Source: Moniliophthora roreri
Taxonomy: Eukaryota; Basidiomycota; Agaricomycetes; Agaricales; Marasmiaceae
Reading direction: 5' to 3'
Assembly: GCA_001466705.2 (NCBI GenBank)
Contig: LATX02000001.1
Span: 1,178,001 to 1,242,000, forward strand
DNA: 64,000 nucleotides
In this document: positions 24,301 to 35,426 of the stretch, piece by piece
Position numbering within the stretch: the first letter of the stretch is position 1
How the letters are laid out: each line of letters starts with the position of its first letter
Program-made: the position numbers and the translations under genes
The notes under the pieces: generated by a model
What the model was told of the DNA's origin: nothing
What the model saw: only the letters and a program-made list of their open reading frames with translations
The model's database searches: none

Positions 24301-27300
24301 TGACGTCCGCCCGAATCAGCGTAAAGCTGCCAGACCCTCTGTCGCTGGGACGCGGAAGCCGTAAGTGTACCGGCCCAATATCCCCGATGTTGATTGGAGG
24401 TGACCTGGAGCACTTTAGGGCTTGTATTTATGGCGCAGACTTTACTTACCACAGCGCATTCAAGCCAGGGAATGCCAACGTCAACAGCGTCTCCTCACTT
24501 TGACGCAAGAACTGCAGCGGAACTCGTTCCCCAGGATGAGCCACTGACCGATCCCGTGGCGCGACTCCATGTTGACGGAATGAGACGGGCTCGGAAAGAT
24601 TGTTCTTGAGGATGAAACGAGGGGTGAAGGTGATGACTTTCGTTAGCTTGTATTTACCGAGACCCTCGCTCCACGAGAGACCAATATGAATCTCTTCGGC
24701 TTTCTGCTTCGAAGAGGACACAACCAACGCGGTCTCCGCAGCCGGGGCTTCCAAACTGCAAGGTTTTGACCACGAAGAATCAGCAAACTTCATCAAGAAT
24801 TCGTGTCCGTGGTCGTTCATGTGCGACAACACTACCAATCCCAGTGAGTGAGCACAGATCGACCCTCAGTTGCGAGGAACTTACAAAAAGGTGTCGGAGA
24901 AGCAAGAACATCTAAACCATCGTTGTCAACTTATCACTCCAGCAGGCCGCATTCTCGCTTGATAGACGTACCAGTTCGTGTGTCTCCAGCCACATCTTGA
25001 AGCATTGCAGTACGGTTGGACCTTGTCCTTACATAGAATGGGAGGCCCGTTTTGTTCACAACAAGATACGGACTATATATCTGTACTTTAAAGGCACCAC
25101 CGGAATCGGGATATCGCCTGCAAAAGCGTTATTAGTTGACATTTACTAAGTCATGCTTACTTACACATAATTGAGTTTGAGGTGTAGTTTCTTGTCGTTC
25201 TGATCCCGAAGGACCAGGCGATTTTCGATGTCGAACTCGGTGTTACCATCCGTATTGATAATTGCAAAATCGCTCGGCTTGAAAACTAGAGAAGTGTTAT
25301 TAAAGCGGTAAAAGCTCTCGTCGCGATCAACAAACCTGTGTCCTGCACTTCAACATTGAGCAAAACCAGATGACCCAGCTCCACTGAATGAACTGGCATG
25401 ATACCTCCCTGGCGGAGATAGCTCTTCCAGTTCTGGTCGGTGTCCTTGTCATAGACACGGTATTGCAGGTTGTAAGGGAGAAGGTTTTCAAGCTCAAGGG
25501 GTGCACGAAGCTTGAGGTTGATCTTGGGGTACTTCCTATTCAGAAATGGGTCAGGAATATTGACAGCAGAAATGAACTACACTATTCACCTCAGCAGAGA
25601 GTCATTGGGACTCAAGTCGCTTTGAACCCAGGCCTGGAATCGGAATGCAGCTTCCCTTGGATCGCTATGAGGGCATTTTATTGTAAAACTCTTCTTGGCC
25701 ACAAGATCTTCCCAGCGGATTGCGCTACACCACTTGTAACCAAAGCCCTCTAACGGATTGCAAGTCAACATTGGCCTGTCTCATACTCGAAGTCCACTTA
25801 CGGTCAGGTTGAATCCTTATCTTGTTCTGATTTACAGCTTCGATGGGGAGACTGTAGTCCTTTCCCGGCACAATCTTTTCCAGGGAATAAACAGGGTGCC
25901 CATGTTCGTCTACGAGGGTGATCTCCAAAGGGTAGAGAGTAAGATTCTCGACCTTGTATGTGGAACGTATTGTGACCACTTTCACGTTATCGACAACTTT
26001 GACCTCACAAAGCAAACGATTGCTATGCTTATCCGTCCGTGGCCGCAACGGGAAAACGAACTCTCCTTCGCGATCAACCGGTACGCTGCGTAGGTGCTCC
26101 CATGTTTTGCCAACGAATCGAATCCCGATATTGTGATGGCCGGAAGTCGGCACATGCTGTAGCTTCCGTAAGCACCCATATAAAGAAAAAGGAATGGACT
26201 TGCCTCTCGCATCGTCTTCCAGTCGTCAAAACGCCAGTCGACGGTCTGGTCATTCGCGATTTGAACACCAGAATTATCGCTCTCGTTATTACTGCTCTCG
26301 TCGTCAGCCCAGATGAATATCGGCGAGCCCGTCCGATTTCGAATACGATAGGGTGCATAACTTCCCCTAGCGTTCTGGAGAATGAATTCTCCGTCTTTAC
26401 TCCAGGTATTTAATGTCGTTATGGCAAGCTCAGCAGATGTTGTGCTGAGATTCAGGTCGAGGCGTTCGCGAGCAGAAAGCTTCAGGTTTAACTCGCTCAA
26501 TGGTGTTTCCCTCCCGACCTGCATAGATCATTAGTCGAACACACTGAAAAATGCTGAAATAAACACACTAGAATGGAGAATCTCCAAGGATCGATCACTA
26601 ACGCTCTGATCAGGGGAGTTCAAGGATAATTAACTGGAGGCTCACATGGTTCCCAGTGCGAGTTCGTGAGATTCCAGTAGCTAATCTGTGTCGCTAAAGT
26701 TGTAGTAGCAGAAAGCTTTGGTCTTATTAGTAGACCATCCGCAATTGGAAAAGGTTTCTGTACTTACTTCCCCCGACCAGTCTTTGGCTCCGACGATAAA
26801 CGGTTTCACCTTCAAATGAAGCATAGGTTGTTCGTGCATATCCCCGATTAGGACTAAACGGAAACCGTCGAAGGATGCTTTAAGCTTTTGGGAACAAAAA
26901 GTCAGTCCACTGCAAGTAAGAAGCATTGAAAACATCGACTAACCTCCTCCTTCGAGCTGACAACGCGAGCCTTTCCGGCGGGGCGAACCGAGCTAACCTT
27001 ATCATTGCGGGCAAGACTGCTCGACGCTGACGCAATTTGGTCCGAGGTTGGCTTTTCGTTATCTGACTGGGAGTTGGCGTAAAGCTCTATGGCTTTGTTG
27101 ACGATAGTGGTTATCAAAGTTATATCGCGATATGACGCGCGGAAGACGATGGGTTTGGCATTAAGCTCGATGCTAACCATGTTTTGAGACGAGGAAGAAC
27201 GACTGTCCAGAGTAAAGGTCAAATCAAAATCGTCCAAAAATCGAGCACTGTCTTCAGGTCTGCCCATGCGTACGAGTGACATTCCCAGACGATTCACGTT

Positions 27301-30300
27301 CAGCGCCATGACACCCTAAGGATACACATTCAATCATTTACTCCGAATGATAGGTGATATGCCACATACTTGTTGTGATAAGAGGACTTGCTGAACCGTT
27401 AGCTTGATGGATTGCGAGTTGGGATCTGCATCATTCTCAAGCACGCAGATAGAGGCATCATGCAAATCAACGCGGAAATCCAATGATCTCTGGGTGTTTG
27501 ATTCGCTCCTTTCGCTCATGGCTGGTTGCTGATCTTCGAACTTGACTGTAGAGCTAGAGGTCACAACCCCATCAGTGAAGAAATGTAGTAGCCCAAAGAC
27601 AGGATCAATGGAGAATATGACCTGTGGTGTGTCGATCGACAGAATGGCCTGCGCTGATCCATCAAGTCCGGGAGTGCTGGTGTAGAGAACCATGAATTGA
27701 TTTCGATCATGCTTCGCAGCAGGTATGATCTCCCTAAATCTGGTATTTCCTGGATGCGTGTTGGTCATCACAAAGGACTTCAGGACCACCTGTGCCTCTT
27801 GTGCTCCATTGGACAGCATCTTGAATCGCAAGTTCGTGTGATTCACTTCAAACTCCGCTATTCCATGACTTCGAAGATCCGTTGGCCGGACTGCAAGGCC
27901 ATCATATAGGGAGAGCTTTACTGTCTCGACGATGACGACCAAGTCAATAGTAATCCAAGGCCGATCGACTACAGTGCTGCTGGCAGGCGTCGAGTCCACC
28001 GGCCTTCCACTGGAAGCACCATTACTCGAACTTGCTGTTATTTCTGCTTGGGCTGTGCCTGCAGGTGCTCCCTCCAGGACTCTGGGCACGCTTTGCAGTA
28101 ATGCCATCAAGAGGACATACTGCGTCTGAGTCAATTGAAGCTTGACTGGAGAAATAACGACAGACACCTATAGGACAGTGAATACGACCAGACCTATCTG
28201 TTTTGAGTGGTTGCGCACCTCTGTATCTGGATAGTCAACGTCAATGCTACGATCAATTCTGCTGGTCTGAACAGCATGAGCTTTCACGTCGATATCTTCG
28301 ATAATCTTCAGTATCGAGGACTCATCGTTACGACGGAAAGTGGACGTGAGTTGCACTCCGCTCAAGCTGGCATCAATTTTATTGGCGGCACCCTCAAAAG
28401 TGTTTTCTGCCTTGATCGCACCCAATCTCATTATCATGATATCACGAGAACGAGTAGGGTCCGAGGGAAACACCAATATGGGAGAGTCGATGAAGATATT
28501 GAAACGAAGACGGTCAATATCGACTTCGGAAGCAGTCTGCACTGCGGCCTGCGTTGCAGCGTCATACAGTCCTTTGAGCTTAGCGAGTTTTGCAAGGAAG
28601 AGGTAGATGTCGTGAAGGGCACGTTCAAGATAATGAAGTTTGATAGACTGCACTCGTAGAGCAACAGCGGTCTTGATCCCGGCGTAGTTGGCATCATCGG
28701 AGCTGAAAGTCTGGTAATCGAAATCCGCAAAATTTTGACCTTCGATTGATAGTATCTGATTGAATTCGTCCAGCACAGTATGGTCCTTTGCGTCATTGCT
28801 CAAGGAGAGGCTACCAAGCCGGGCGTTGACCTTCAGTGAGCGGGGGAAAACAACCACCTCCACACGCGCCGTAGACAGCATCAACGTCGCAAGCCGCGCG
28901 TCTTCATTTATCAGGGCCACTGTAACCGAAGATTGTAAAACTTATAGCTCCTCACCAACCATAGCATCGAGCCTACCTTGTACACTGGCCAACTCGACGT
29001 TAACCTTGATTTGTGAATCCGAAGCATTACTTGGAGTATTCGATGAATTGGGACCGGCGTCCGGAAGTGCCTTTTCCTGTGAGGTGGCAGTGGAAGCGTT
29101 GGATGCCGGAACAAAAGTGGTCATTATAAAGTCATAGAGGGAGACGACGGGTTCCGGAGCTGCGTAGAACTTGAACGTGGATATTTTGACATCGACTGCT
29201 TGATCGACACCATTGTACTCTGGAGAATCCTTCTGAACTCGGAAGTAGGTGACACTGAGAAGATCCTTATCCTCTACCATGTCAGACGAGGAGATGAATT
29301 TCATCGGCTCCTTATTCGGTTGATGTAAATTCATTGATAGTGAACTGAACCAGAGTGAGCGTGCATGAGAATGCAGACTAAAATAACAGACGTACCGAAG
29401 ATTGATGTCTACCTTCATGTCGTACTTGGCCAGCACAAAGACCAGGTCAAATCGATCAAACGTCACATTGCCAAGGGGCTTCTCAGTACCATCTGCAGCT
29501 GATTTTGATAGTGTAGCTCCCAACCGGTCTACTTGGAACGCAAGCTCGAATATATGTTGATGCATTTCCGGTTCCTGTATATTATGCTTAGCCGCGCCTC
29601 AATTATGAAAGCAGGGACACAACGATATACCTCATCGTGGTGATGTTGCCCCTGAACTTGTGCAGCTGCATTCTCCGCTTCCTCGTCTTCGGCATCGTCA
29701 GTATGATACTCAACTGGCCGACCAAAAGGTAAGGGTAGAAAATCTCCCGATTTGGCTGGCCTCGTTGCTGGCCGTTGGGCTACCTTATTTCCTTTGTTAC
29801 CGTCTCCAAAGTTCGGAATACTGACATCTATTAGGCGCATAAGAGCCTTGTATTTCGTGTCAGAAAGATTGGCCTGGAGAGAGGGCAGGTTTCCCGAGAC
29901 TTTGAATCTAGCGAGTTGGGCGAACGTCGGTACGATGGAATTTTGAACAAGGAGATCGATGTTGATTCGTTCAAGGAGATGAAGAGAATCGCCGCTGTCC
30001 GCGTTCAATGCGTCGAGACATGACTGTAAGTCGTTTCCGATGATGAACTGAGAGCGGAATGAGAACGATTGGCTTGATTGCTATATATACATAGATAACA
30101 CCTACCTGGGCAGCTTCAAGTTTTAGCGACAGCTTGTCATACATCAAAGCCTGCAGTCGATTGTCATCATCAGGGCTAAACGTTTGATCTTTCTTCAGTC
30201 GGAGGGAGCGAATGGCATCCTTATCCGCCAATTCACTTTCGATCGCTATGTGACCAGCATCGAGGATCAAGTGTTTGCAGGAGTTGGTGGTGACGCTGTG

Positions 30301-32953
30301 AAGAAATAAGCCAAGATGAAGAGCACTAAACTGCAGCTGTCACATACTCCTCGGGTATAATAATAATAGGAGCGTTCATGTCCATCTGAATGTCAATCGT
30401 TTTGTGGTTCTGAAGCGCAAACTCTAATCCAGCTCTCGTCTCTTTACTAAGACCTTCCAACGTCTGACTGGCTACGCTCTAATTTTATACATAAGATAGA
30501 GAGAAACACAGGTAGTAGATGAGGGATAACGCACCAAAAGAGCCTCAACTGACTCCAGTTGGCTTTCAGGGGGTTTGAAGAACTTGTACACGGCTTCAAC
30601 GTAACCTTTGTGGTAAATAATCTCCATATGTCGCATGCGTACTGTCAACGCATTATCGGCCCTTCCGTCCAACGGTTTGTTCTCGAATTCGACAAATAAG
30701 AATGGTTGATCAGGATCGCGTGTAGTGCTGGCAATATCCTTCACTCGCACGATCTGAGGATGAACACTGTTCTTGGTGGTACCGTCAAAGACGGAGAAAC
30801 CACCGAGAGATAGTGCGGCCTCCAGATTGTCGGGCCTTTGAATGACATTGGCTTGGAAAGAGTCGAAGTTGATAGAGATGATATCTTTCACTTCTTTGTG
30901 AGGTTCTGTCTTCAGTGCGAAGGACCCTCTGTTGAGATTCGCCACAATTCTAGCTTTCATGGAATCTTGAGGCGCTTGGAAGGAGTCCGCAACGGCAGCT
31001 TTCTCATCATAATCGAGAACGTCGTAGAGCTGCTGTCGCTGCTCCTCCGTCATAGTACCAAAAGTGGGATCCTCATTCGAGGATTCGGATTCGGATGAAC
31101 CCCACAACCAACTGCTCCAACTCTGCTTCTGAGGTTGCCGCTTTGCTTTCTCTTCTTCCAGCCGTTTACGAAGCGCTCTGTCCTTCCGCAGGCGTGACCT
31201 TGCAATCGAGCGGTAGAATCGGATATCTTCATATGAAAGCTTTTTCTCAAGGTTTTCAAAATCTTTGACATCCTAGATGCAAGTTAGATCACACCGGGAA
31301 CCGACCCAATAGCGACTCACCTGCCCATTCAGTGTACTCAACAACTTCTTCTGGAATAATTCAACATATCTACGTCTATCATCTCGTCGCTCAGCAAAGT
31401 ATTCCCATGTCCAACGACGGCGCCGTTCTCGGACCCCCTCGAGTATCGCCGTAGCCGCAAACTTTAATCTCGCTTGCGCTTTATTGATGCTAAATTCCTG
31501 ATCCTTTGGCTGATATTTTCGATACTAGACATGGCTAATTCAATAGCCGCGTATGAATAACGACTAATAATGTACGGACCTGATGTCGACGAATGTAGAC
31601 ATGGTACATGTCTAGAAGTGAGATAGCATCATGATACTGACTATCATCCAATGCGACACCGATTTCGTCAAAAATCAGCTGCACGTCGAAACGGGGAGTC
31701 TTCTGATCCACTCTATGATTCAGCGTGATCTAGTGTGGTTGAAGCGTATCAGACGTAAGTAGCAGGCGCACACTTGAAACACGACGCACTCTCCCTTCAC
31801 CTGATACAGGCTTGAGTATGAATTGATGGCTGGAGTCGTTTGGATCTTTTGCTATCTGTGATCCATGTTCATACCGTGAACATGTGCCATGCTAAACAAA
31901 CATTACCGTGTCATTAAACTTCTTTGCACTTTCTGCTGGAGGGAGGCCAGAGATGCTAAGAGAATCTGTATCAAAGTAAACAGCCAAAGACTCGAGTTTC
32001 CCAAGCTAAGGATACGAGTCAGTAAGGCACTGGACGATCAAAGCAGGCAATTACCTTGTGGATAGCCCCGGCGGTGCTTTCGATGAATGCGGGTTGCCAT
32101 TTGTCGTCTACGGACACGGCAGTAAAACTGGCCAATGTCACACCTGCAGCAAAAGGGTGCTTCAAGCTTTCATTAGCGAACTAGTGGAGTCGTTCAGGCA
32201 ATCTTACTCCTGGCACGCTGAATTTATCTTCGTAGCGAATGTGAATATTCTTGACGGTGATCTGAAGATTGTTGATAATTTTGGCAATAAGGGATGCCAT
32301 GAGTCCTTGCTGTTGAGGACTCTCGTCCTCTGAATGGGTGTTACCGGGGTTGTAAGGAGGGCGCTGAATGGATGGGGAACTGACCTGCACTCTTCTCGGC
32401 TTGGCCACGCATATGAAGGAGTTCAGCATTCTCGACCCGCTCTAACTTTGCAGCCAATGCCCTCTTTTCTTCTTCAGCTTGGTCGTAATTGGATTGGGTA
32501 GATGGAACCACAAGAAGGCTAACGTCTTCAATCAGGATCTCGACGGGTTGATTTCCAAGGTTCATCCAGTGAAGCGAGAGCGTAAACTTTCCAAGGTGTC
32601 CTACTTGATGGTCAGCTTCACATCGAGAACGAGAAGATGAATACGCACCTTCTAATACGTCCACGGGCAGGCGAAATTTATCCAGAGCTCCCCTCTTCAA
32701 TTGTAGCTTTCGTAGCGTCAGTTGCCCTTCAGAGGCCATGTCCTATGAGAAATGACCAGAGATTCCAGCGGATCCCAATTACGAACCTTGTCCAATACCA
32801 TAATTGACTTGATTCATGTCCAGATTTTCGACATACGGGGCGAGAATTCGATTGAACACCTGGAAAGTAATTCAACTCGCTAGTTGCGAAATCGAGGAAG
32901 AGATGAAGGCGTACGACGTTCAATACTTCCTTCCCCGGATCCAACCACCACAT
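21346..32953 (-). CDS. VPS13: VPS13 bridge-like lipid-transfer protein
   Basis: This is an 11.6-kb gene with many short introns (dozens of exons; I resolved only the ends). The first exons are 32927..32953, 32787..32859 and 32649..32726. They give MWWLDPGKE, then [18 protein letters not shown], then [18 protein letters not shown], the chorein N-terminus. Long extended-chorein regions follow (for example 30472..31107 and 27334..28920). A VAB/SHR-BD region appears around 24446..26524 ([23 protein letters not shown]). The ATG_C-like part lies at 22569..23024 ([20 protein letters not shown]). The last exon encodes the PH-like end [20 protein letters not shown] and stops at 21346. Vps13 transfers phospholipids in bulk between organelles at contact sites. 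The C-terminal VAB region of yeast Vps13 binds adaptors carrying a PxP motif. The expected length of about 3,100 residues fits the gene size. Confidence 0.95.
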
Positions 32954-33686
32954 TTTGATTGTGTAAGAGTTTCAAAGCGCGTAAGTGTCCTTGGACGACG
33001 TTGACGAAGACTCCTTACGTCATTGCATCAGCCAATTTAGAAGGCTGTGTACAGGAGTAACCGAGTGAGTGACGGTCACATACTTATGCAGTCTTCGCCC
33101 AGGGCCAGAGAACCTCCAAGCTCCAACACCACTAGCGTCCAGAGCCAGGCAAGTTCCTAGCTAAAGCAGTACCCTGGCCAGTGTAGTTAGCTTCAATGCT
33201 TGGCGGTCGCTCTGACCAGTTTGTTATTCGTTAATTACCTCCTCCAAGTGCCCGGAGCTTGTGGCTGCGCAGTCAACGTGTCATTTCAAATCGCGATGGC
33301 GTATCGCCCTTTCGGCCTCTGTTGATTGGCATGTAATGGGGCCCCAGCCGCTTGCAATGAGCATTAAATTTCTTGCAGAAGATTTGGCTTGGAAATATAA
33401 AGGATTTCTCAGAATATGGACCGCAAAACCCCTGGACAGAGGACTTCTCGAGGACTTCTCGAGGACTTCTCGTTTGGTCAATCACATGCCTCCGACTGTG
33501 GCGCGAAAATAAACTTCTAAAAAAGGTATCCAGACTTGCCCAAACTGGAAGGTCCGTTTCACGTGCCAAGTTAATCGAATCGTGCTATAACGGCGCGAAA
33601 AATTATTGTCGACGTTTTCCATCAGGTCGACTCTTTCCCCCCCAGTCGTTGATTCCTCCTCCCCTCCCCGTCTGTCGTTGACTGCT
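32954..33686. other. Divergent intergenic region between VPS13 and the elongase
   Basis: No gene is supported across 733 bp. It is the shared upstream space of two divergently transcribed lipid-related genes. It contains a three-copy 11-bp tandem repeat (listed separately). A pyrimidine-rich stretch (33625-33672) just before the elongase start looks like a 5' leader. Short reading frames here have no family features. Confidence 0.5.
33439..33471 (+). repeat. Three exact tandem copies of an 11-bp unit
   Basis: The unit GAGGACTTCTC occurs three times without a mismatch, 215 bp before the elongase start. The 11-bp period is about one helical turn, so each copy faces the same side of the DNA. 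CTCGAG is created at each junction. Confidence 0.85.
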
Positions 33687-34888
33687 ATGGCTCCCCTTGC
33701 CGACTTCCTCCAAACGTACATTCCGGTTTCCCTTCCTCCTCATCTATACTCGTATATTCCGGGTAAGACGCCGTTGTCGACCGCCCCAGCGGTGGTCGCA
33801 ACATTGTCTTCATACCTAATAATCATCTTCGGCGTCCAGTTCTTAATGAAAAACCACCCTCCTCAGAAGCTCAACACACTCTTTCAAGCGCACAATGTCA
33901 TATTGAGCAGCGGAAGTTTACTTCTGCTCGCTCTTATGATGGAGGAAATTTTGCCGATTATTTGGAAACACGGACTTTTCTTCAGTATCTGTGGGGAGGG
34001 AGCTTGGACTAGTGTGAGTTTAACTTCCAAGCTCTCCTGTCCGTTTCTGAAGCCCTCTCCAGAGAATGGAGTTCTATTATATGATCAACTATTACTTCAA
34101 ATATCTTGAACTGTTGGACACCGTGTTCCTTGCCTTCAAGAAGAAACCGTTGGGTATGTCTCTGATACCAACTGCTCTCTCCAGCATAATCTCATGCATT
34201 TCAGCCTTTTTGCACGTCTTCCATCACTCGGCCACTGCTCTTCTCTGCTATTCGCAATTGAACGGCAAAACCAGCATTGTAAGACCCGTTGTCATCTCAT
34301 TTTGGTCCTCTACTCAATCGCACGAAATAGTCTTGGACTGTCATTTCTTTGAATCTTACCGTGCACGTCCTAATGTGTAAGTGATCGTCTTCATTGAACA
34401 TATCACCTACTGACAGACGCTCTTGAAGACTATTATTACTATGCGACAGCTGGCGGCGCTAAGATTTGGGTAAGTTGCGTTGGAATTTACGAAAACATAT
34501 CGCTGATACGTTCTCGCCGTTTCAGTGGAAGAAATACTTGACCATGATGCAAATAATTCAGTTCATCATTGATCTCTTTCTCGTCTACTTCGGCAGTCAG
34601 TTGATGCTTCAAAATGTTTCTGGTCTCCCCTGATTGTTTAAATGCTTTACAGCTTATCAACACTTTGCATTCTCGTACAAAGATACCCTTCCCCATGTCG
34701 GCGATTGCGCTGGAGCGGAAAGTGCTGCCATCTTCGGTTGTGGGCTCCTTACCAGCTATCTCGGCTTGTTCATCAACTTCTATTTCCAAACTTACAAAAA
34801 GCCGGCTGGCAAGGGTTCCAAGGCCAATGGCAAGGCCAATGGTTCGGCTAACGGCTCAGCAAATGGACATGCCAACGGGAAGTCGTGA
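33687..34888 (+). CDS. Very-long-chain fatty-acid elongase (ELO family)
   Basis: Seven exons (33687..34013, 34063..34153, 34205..34278, 34331..34376, 34417..34469, 34526..34595, 34653..34888) give 298 residues. ELO motifs in order: YYMINYYFKYLELLDTVFLA, KKPLAFLHVFHHSATALLCY with the catalytic HxxHH box, LNLTVHVLMYALEDYYYYAT, then IIQFIIDLFLVYFGTYQHF. Several membrane helices surround them. The enzyme condenses malonyl-CoA with acyl-CoA in the ER, the first step of elongation for sphingolipid fatty acids in the Elo2/Elo3 branch. The last coding segment is a low-complexity tail of repeated xANG units. The stop codon overlaps a perfect GTGAGT donor; splicing to 34937 would instead add the residues HKE. 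Confidence 0.95.
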
Positions 34889-35426
34889 GTAATTTGCCGT
34901 CACACCTGGTACAGTCAATTGATTTATTTCCTTCAGTCATAAGGAGTGAGCGGTTCTCCAGTTGCGGGGGAATCTGACAGTTGACGAAATCCGTTTCGAC
35001 GACTTTGGACGACGCTTATATACCTTTGAAAATTATACACTGTTGTCTTAATATACATTTAGACGTTTGTGCTCAGAATTTATCGGATTTTGTCGGCCTT
35101 GGAGCGTATGGCGTTAACATTGAAACTTGAGCACGATGCCTTCATTATATTAAATTTATTGCAATTTGAACCATCCTCAACTTGACCATATTGCGCTGTC
35201 ATCTGTCATAATCCTAAATGATTCCCTTACTTCGCTGAACATCGGATATATCTTCTTCCCTCCCTCCACCATTTTGCCCGCGCTCTTGCAGACCTGTGCT
35301 TTGCAATATTCTTGGTCTTTTCCAATTTGGTTGGCAGAAGCAAAGTGTGGCAGTGAAGTAACTGCAACCGATCTGGTCGTCTTGTATCAACAGCCTGCGC
35401 ATCTCTCTTAGGCTTTCGTTTCTCTC
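34889..35426. other. Intergenic region between the elongase and RasGAP genes
   Basis: The first 60 bases hold the possible extra intron and last codons of the elongase. After that the sequence is AT-rich. It probably contains the elongase 3' end and RasGAP promoter. No reading frame with recognisable features was found. Confidence 0.5.

Noticed and set aside
25388..25753. Plus-strand frame of 121 codons inside VPS13
   Set aside because: It overlaps conserved VPS13 coding sequence on the other strand and shows no family features.
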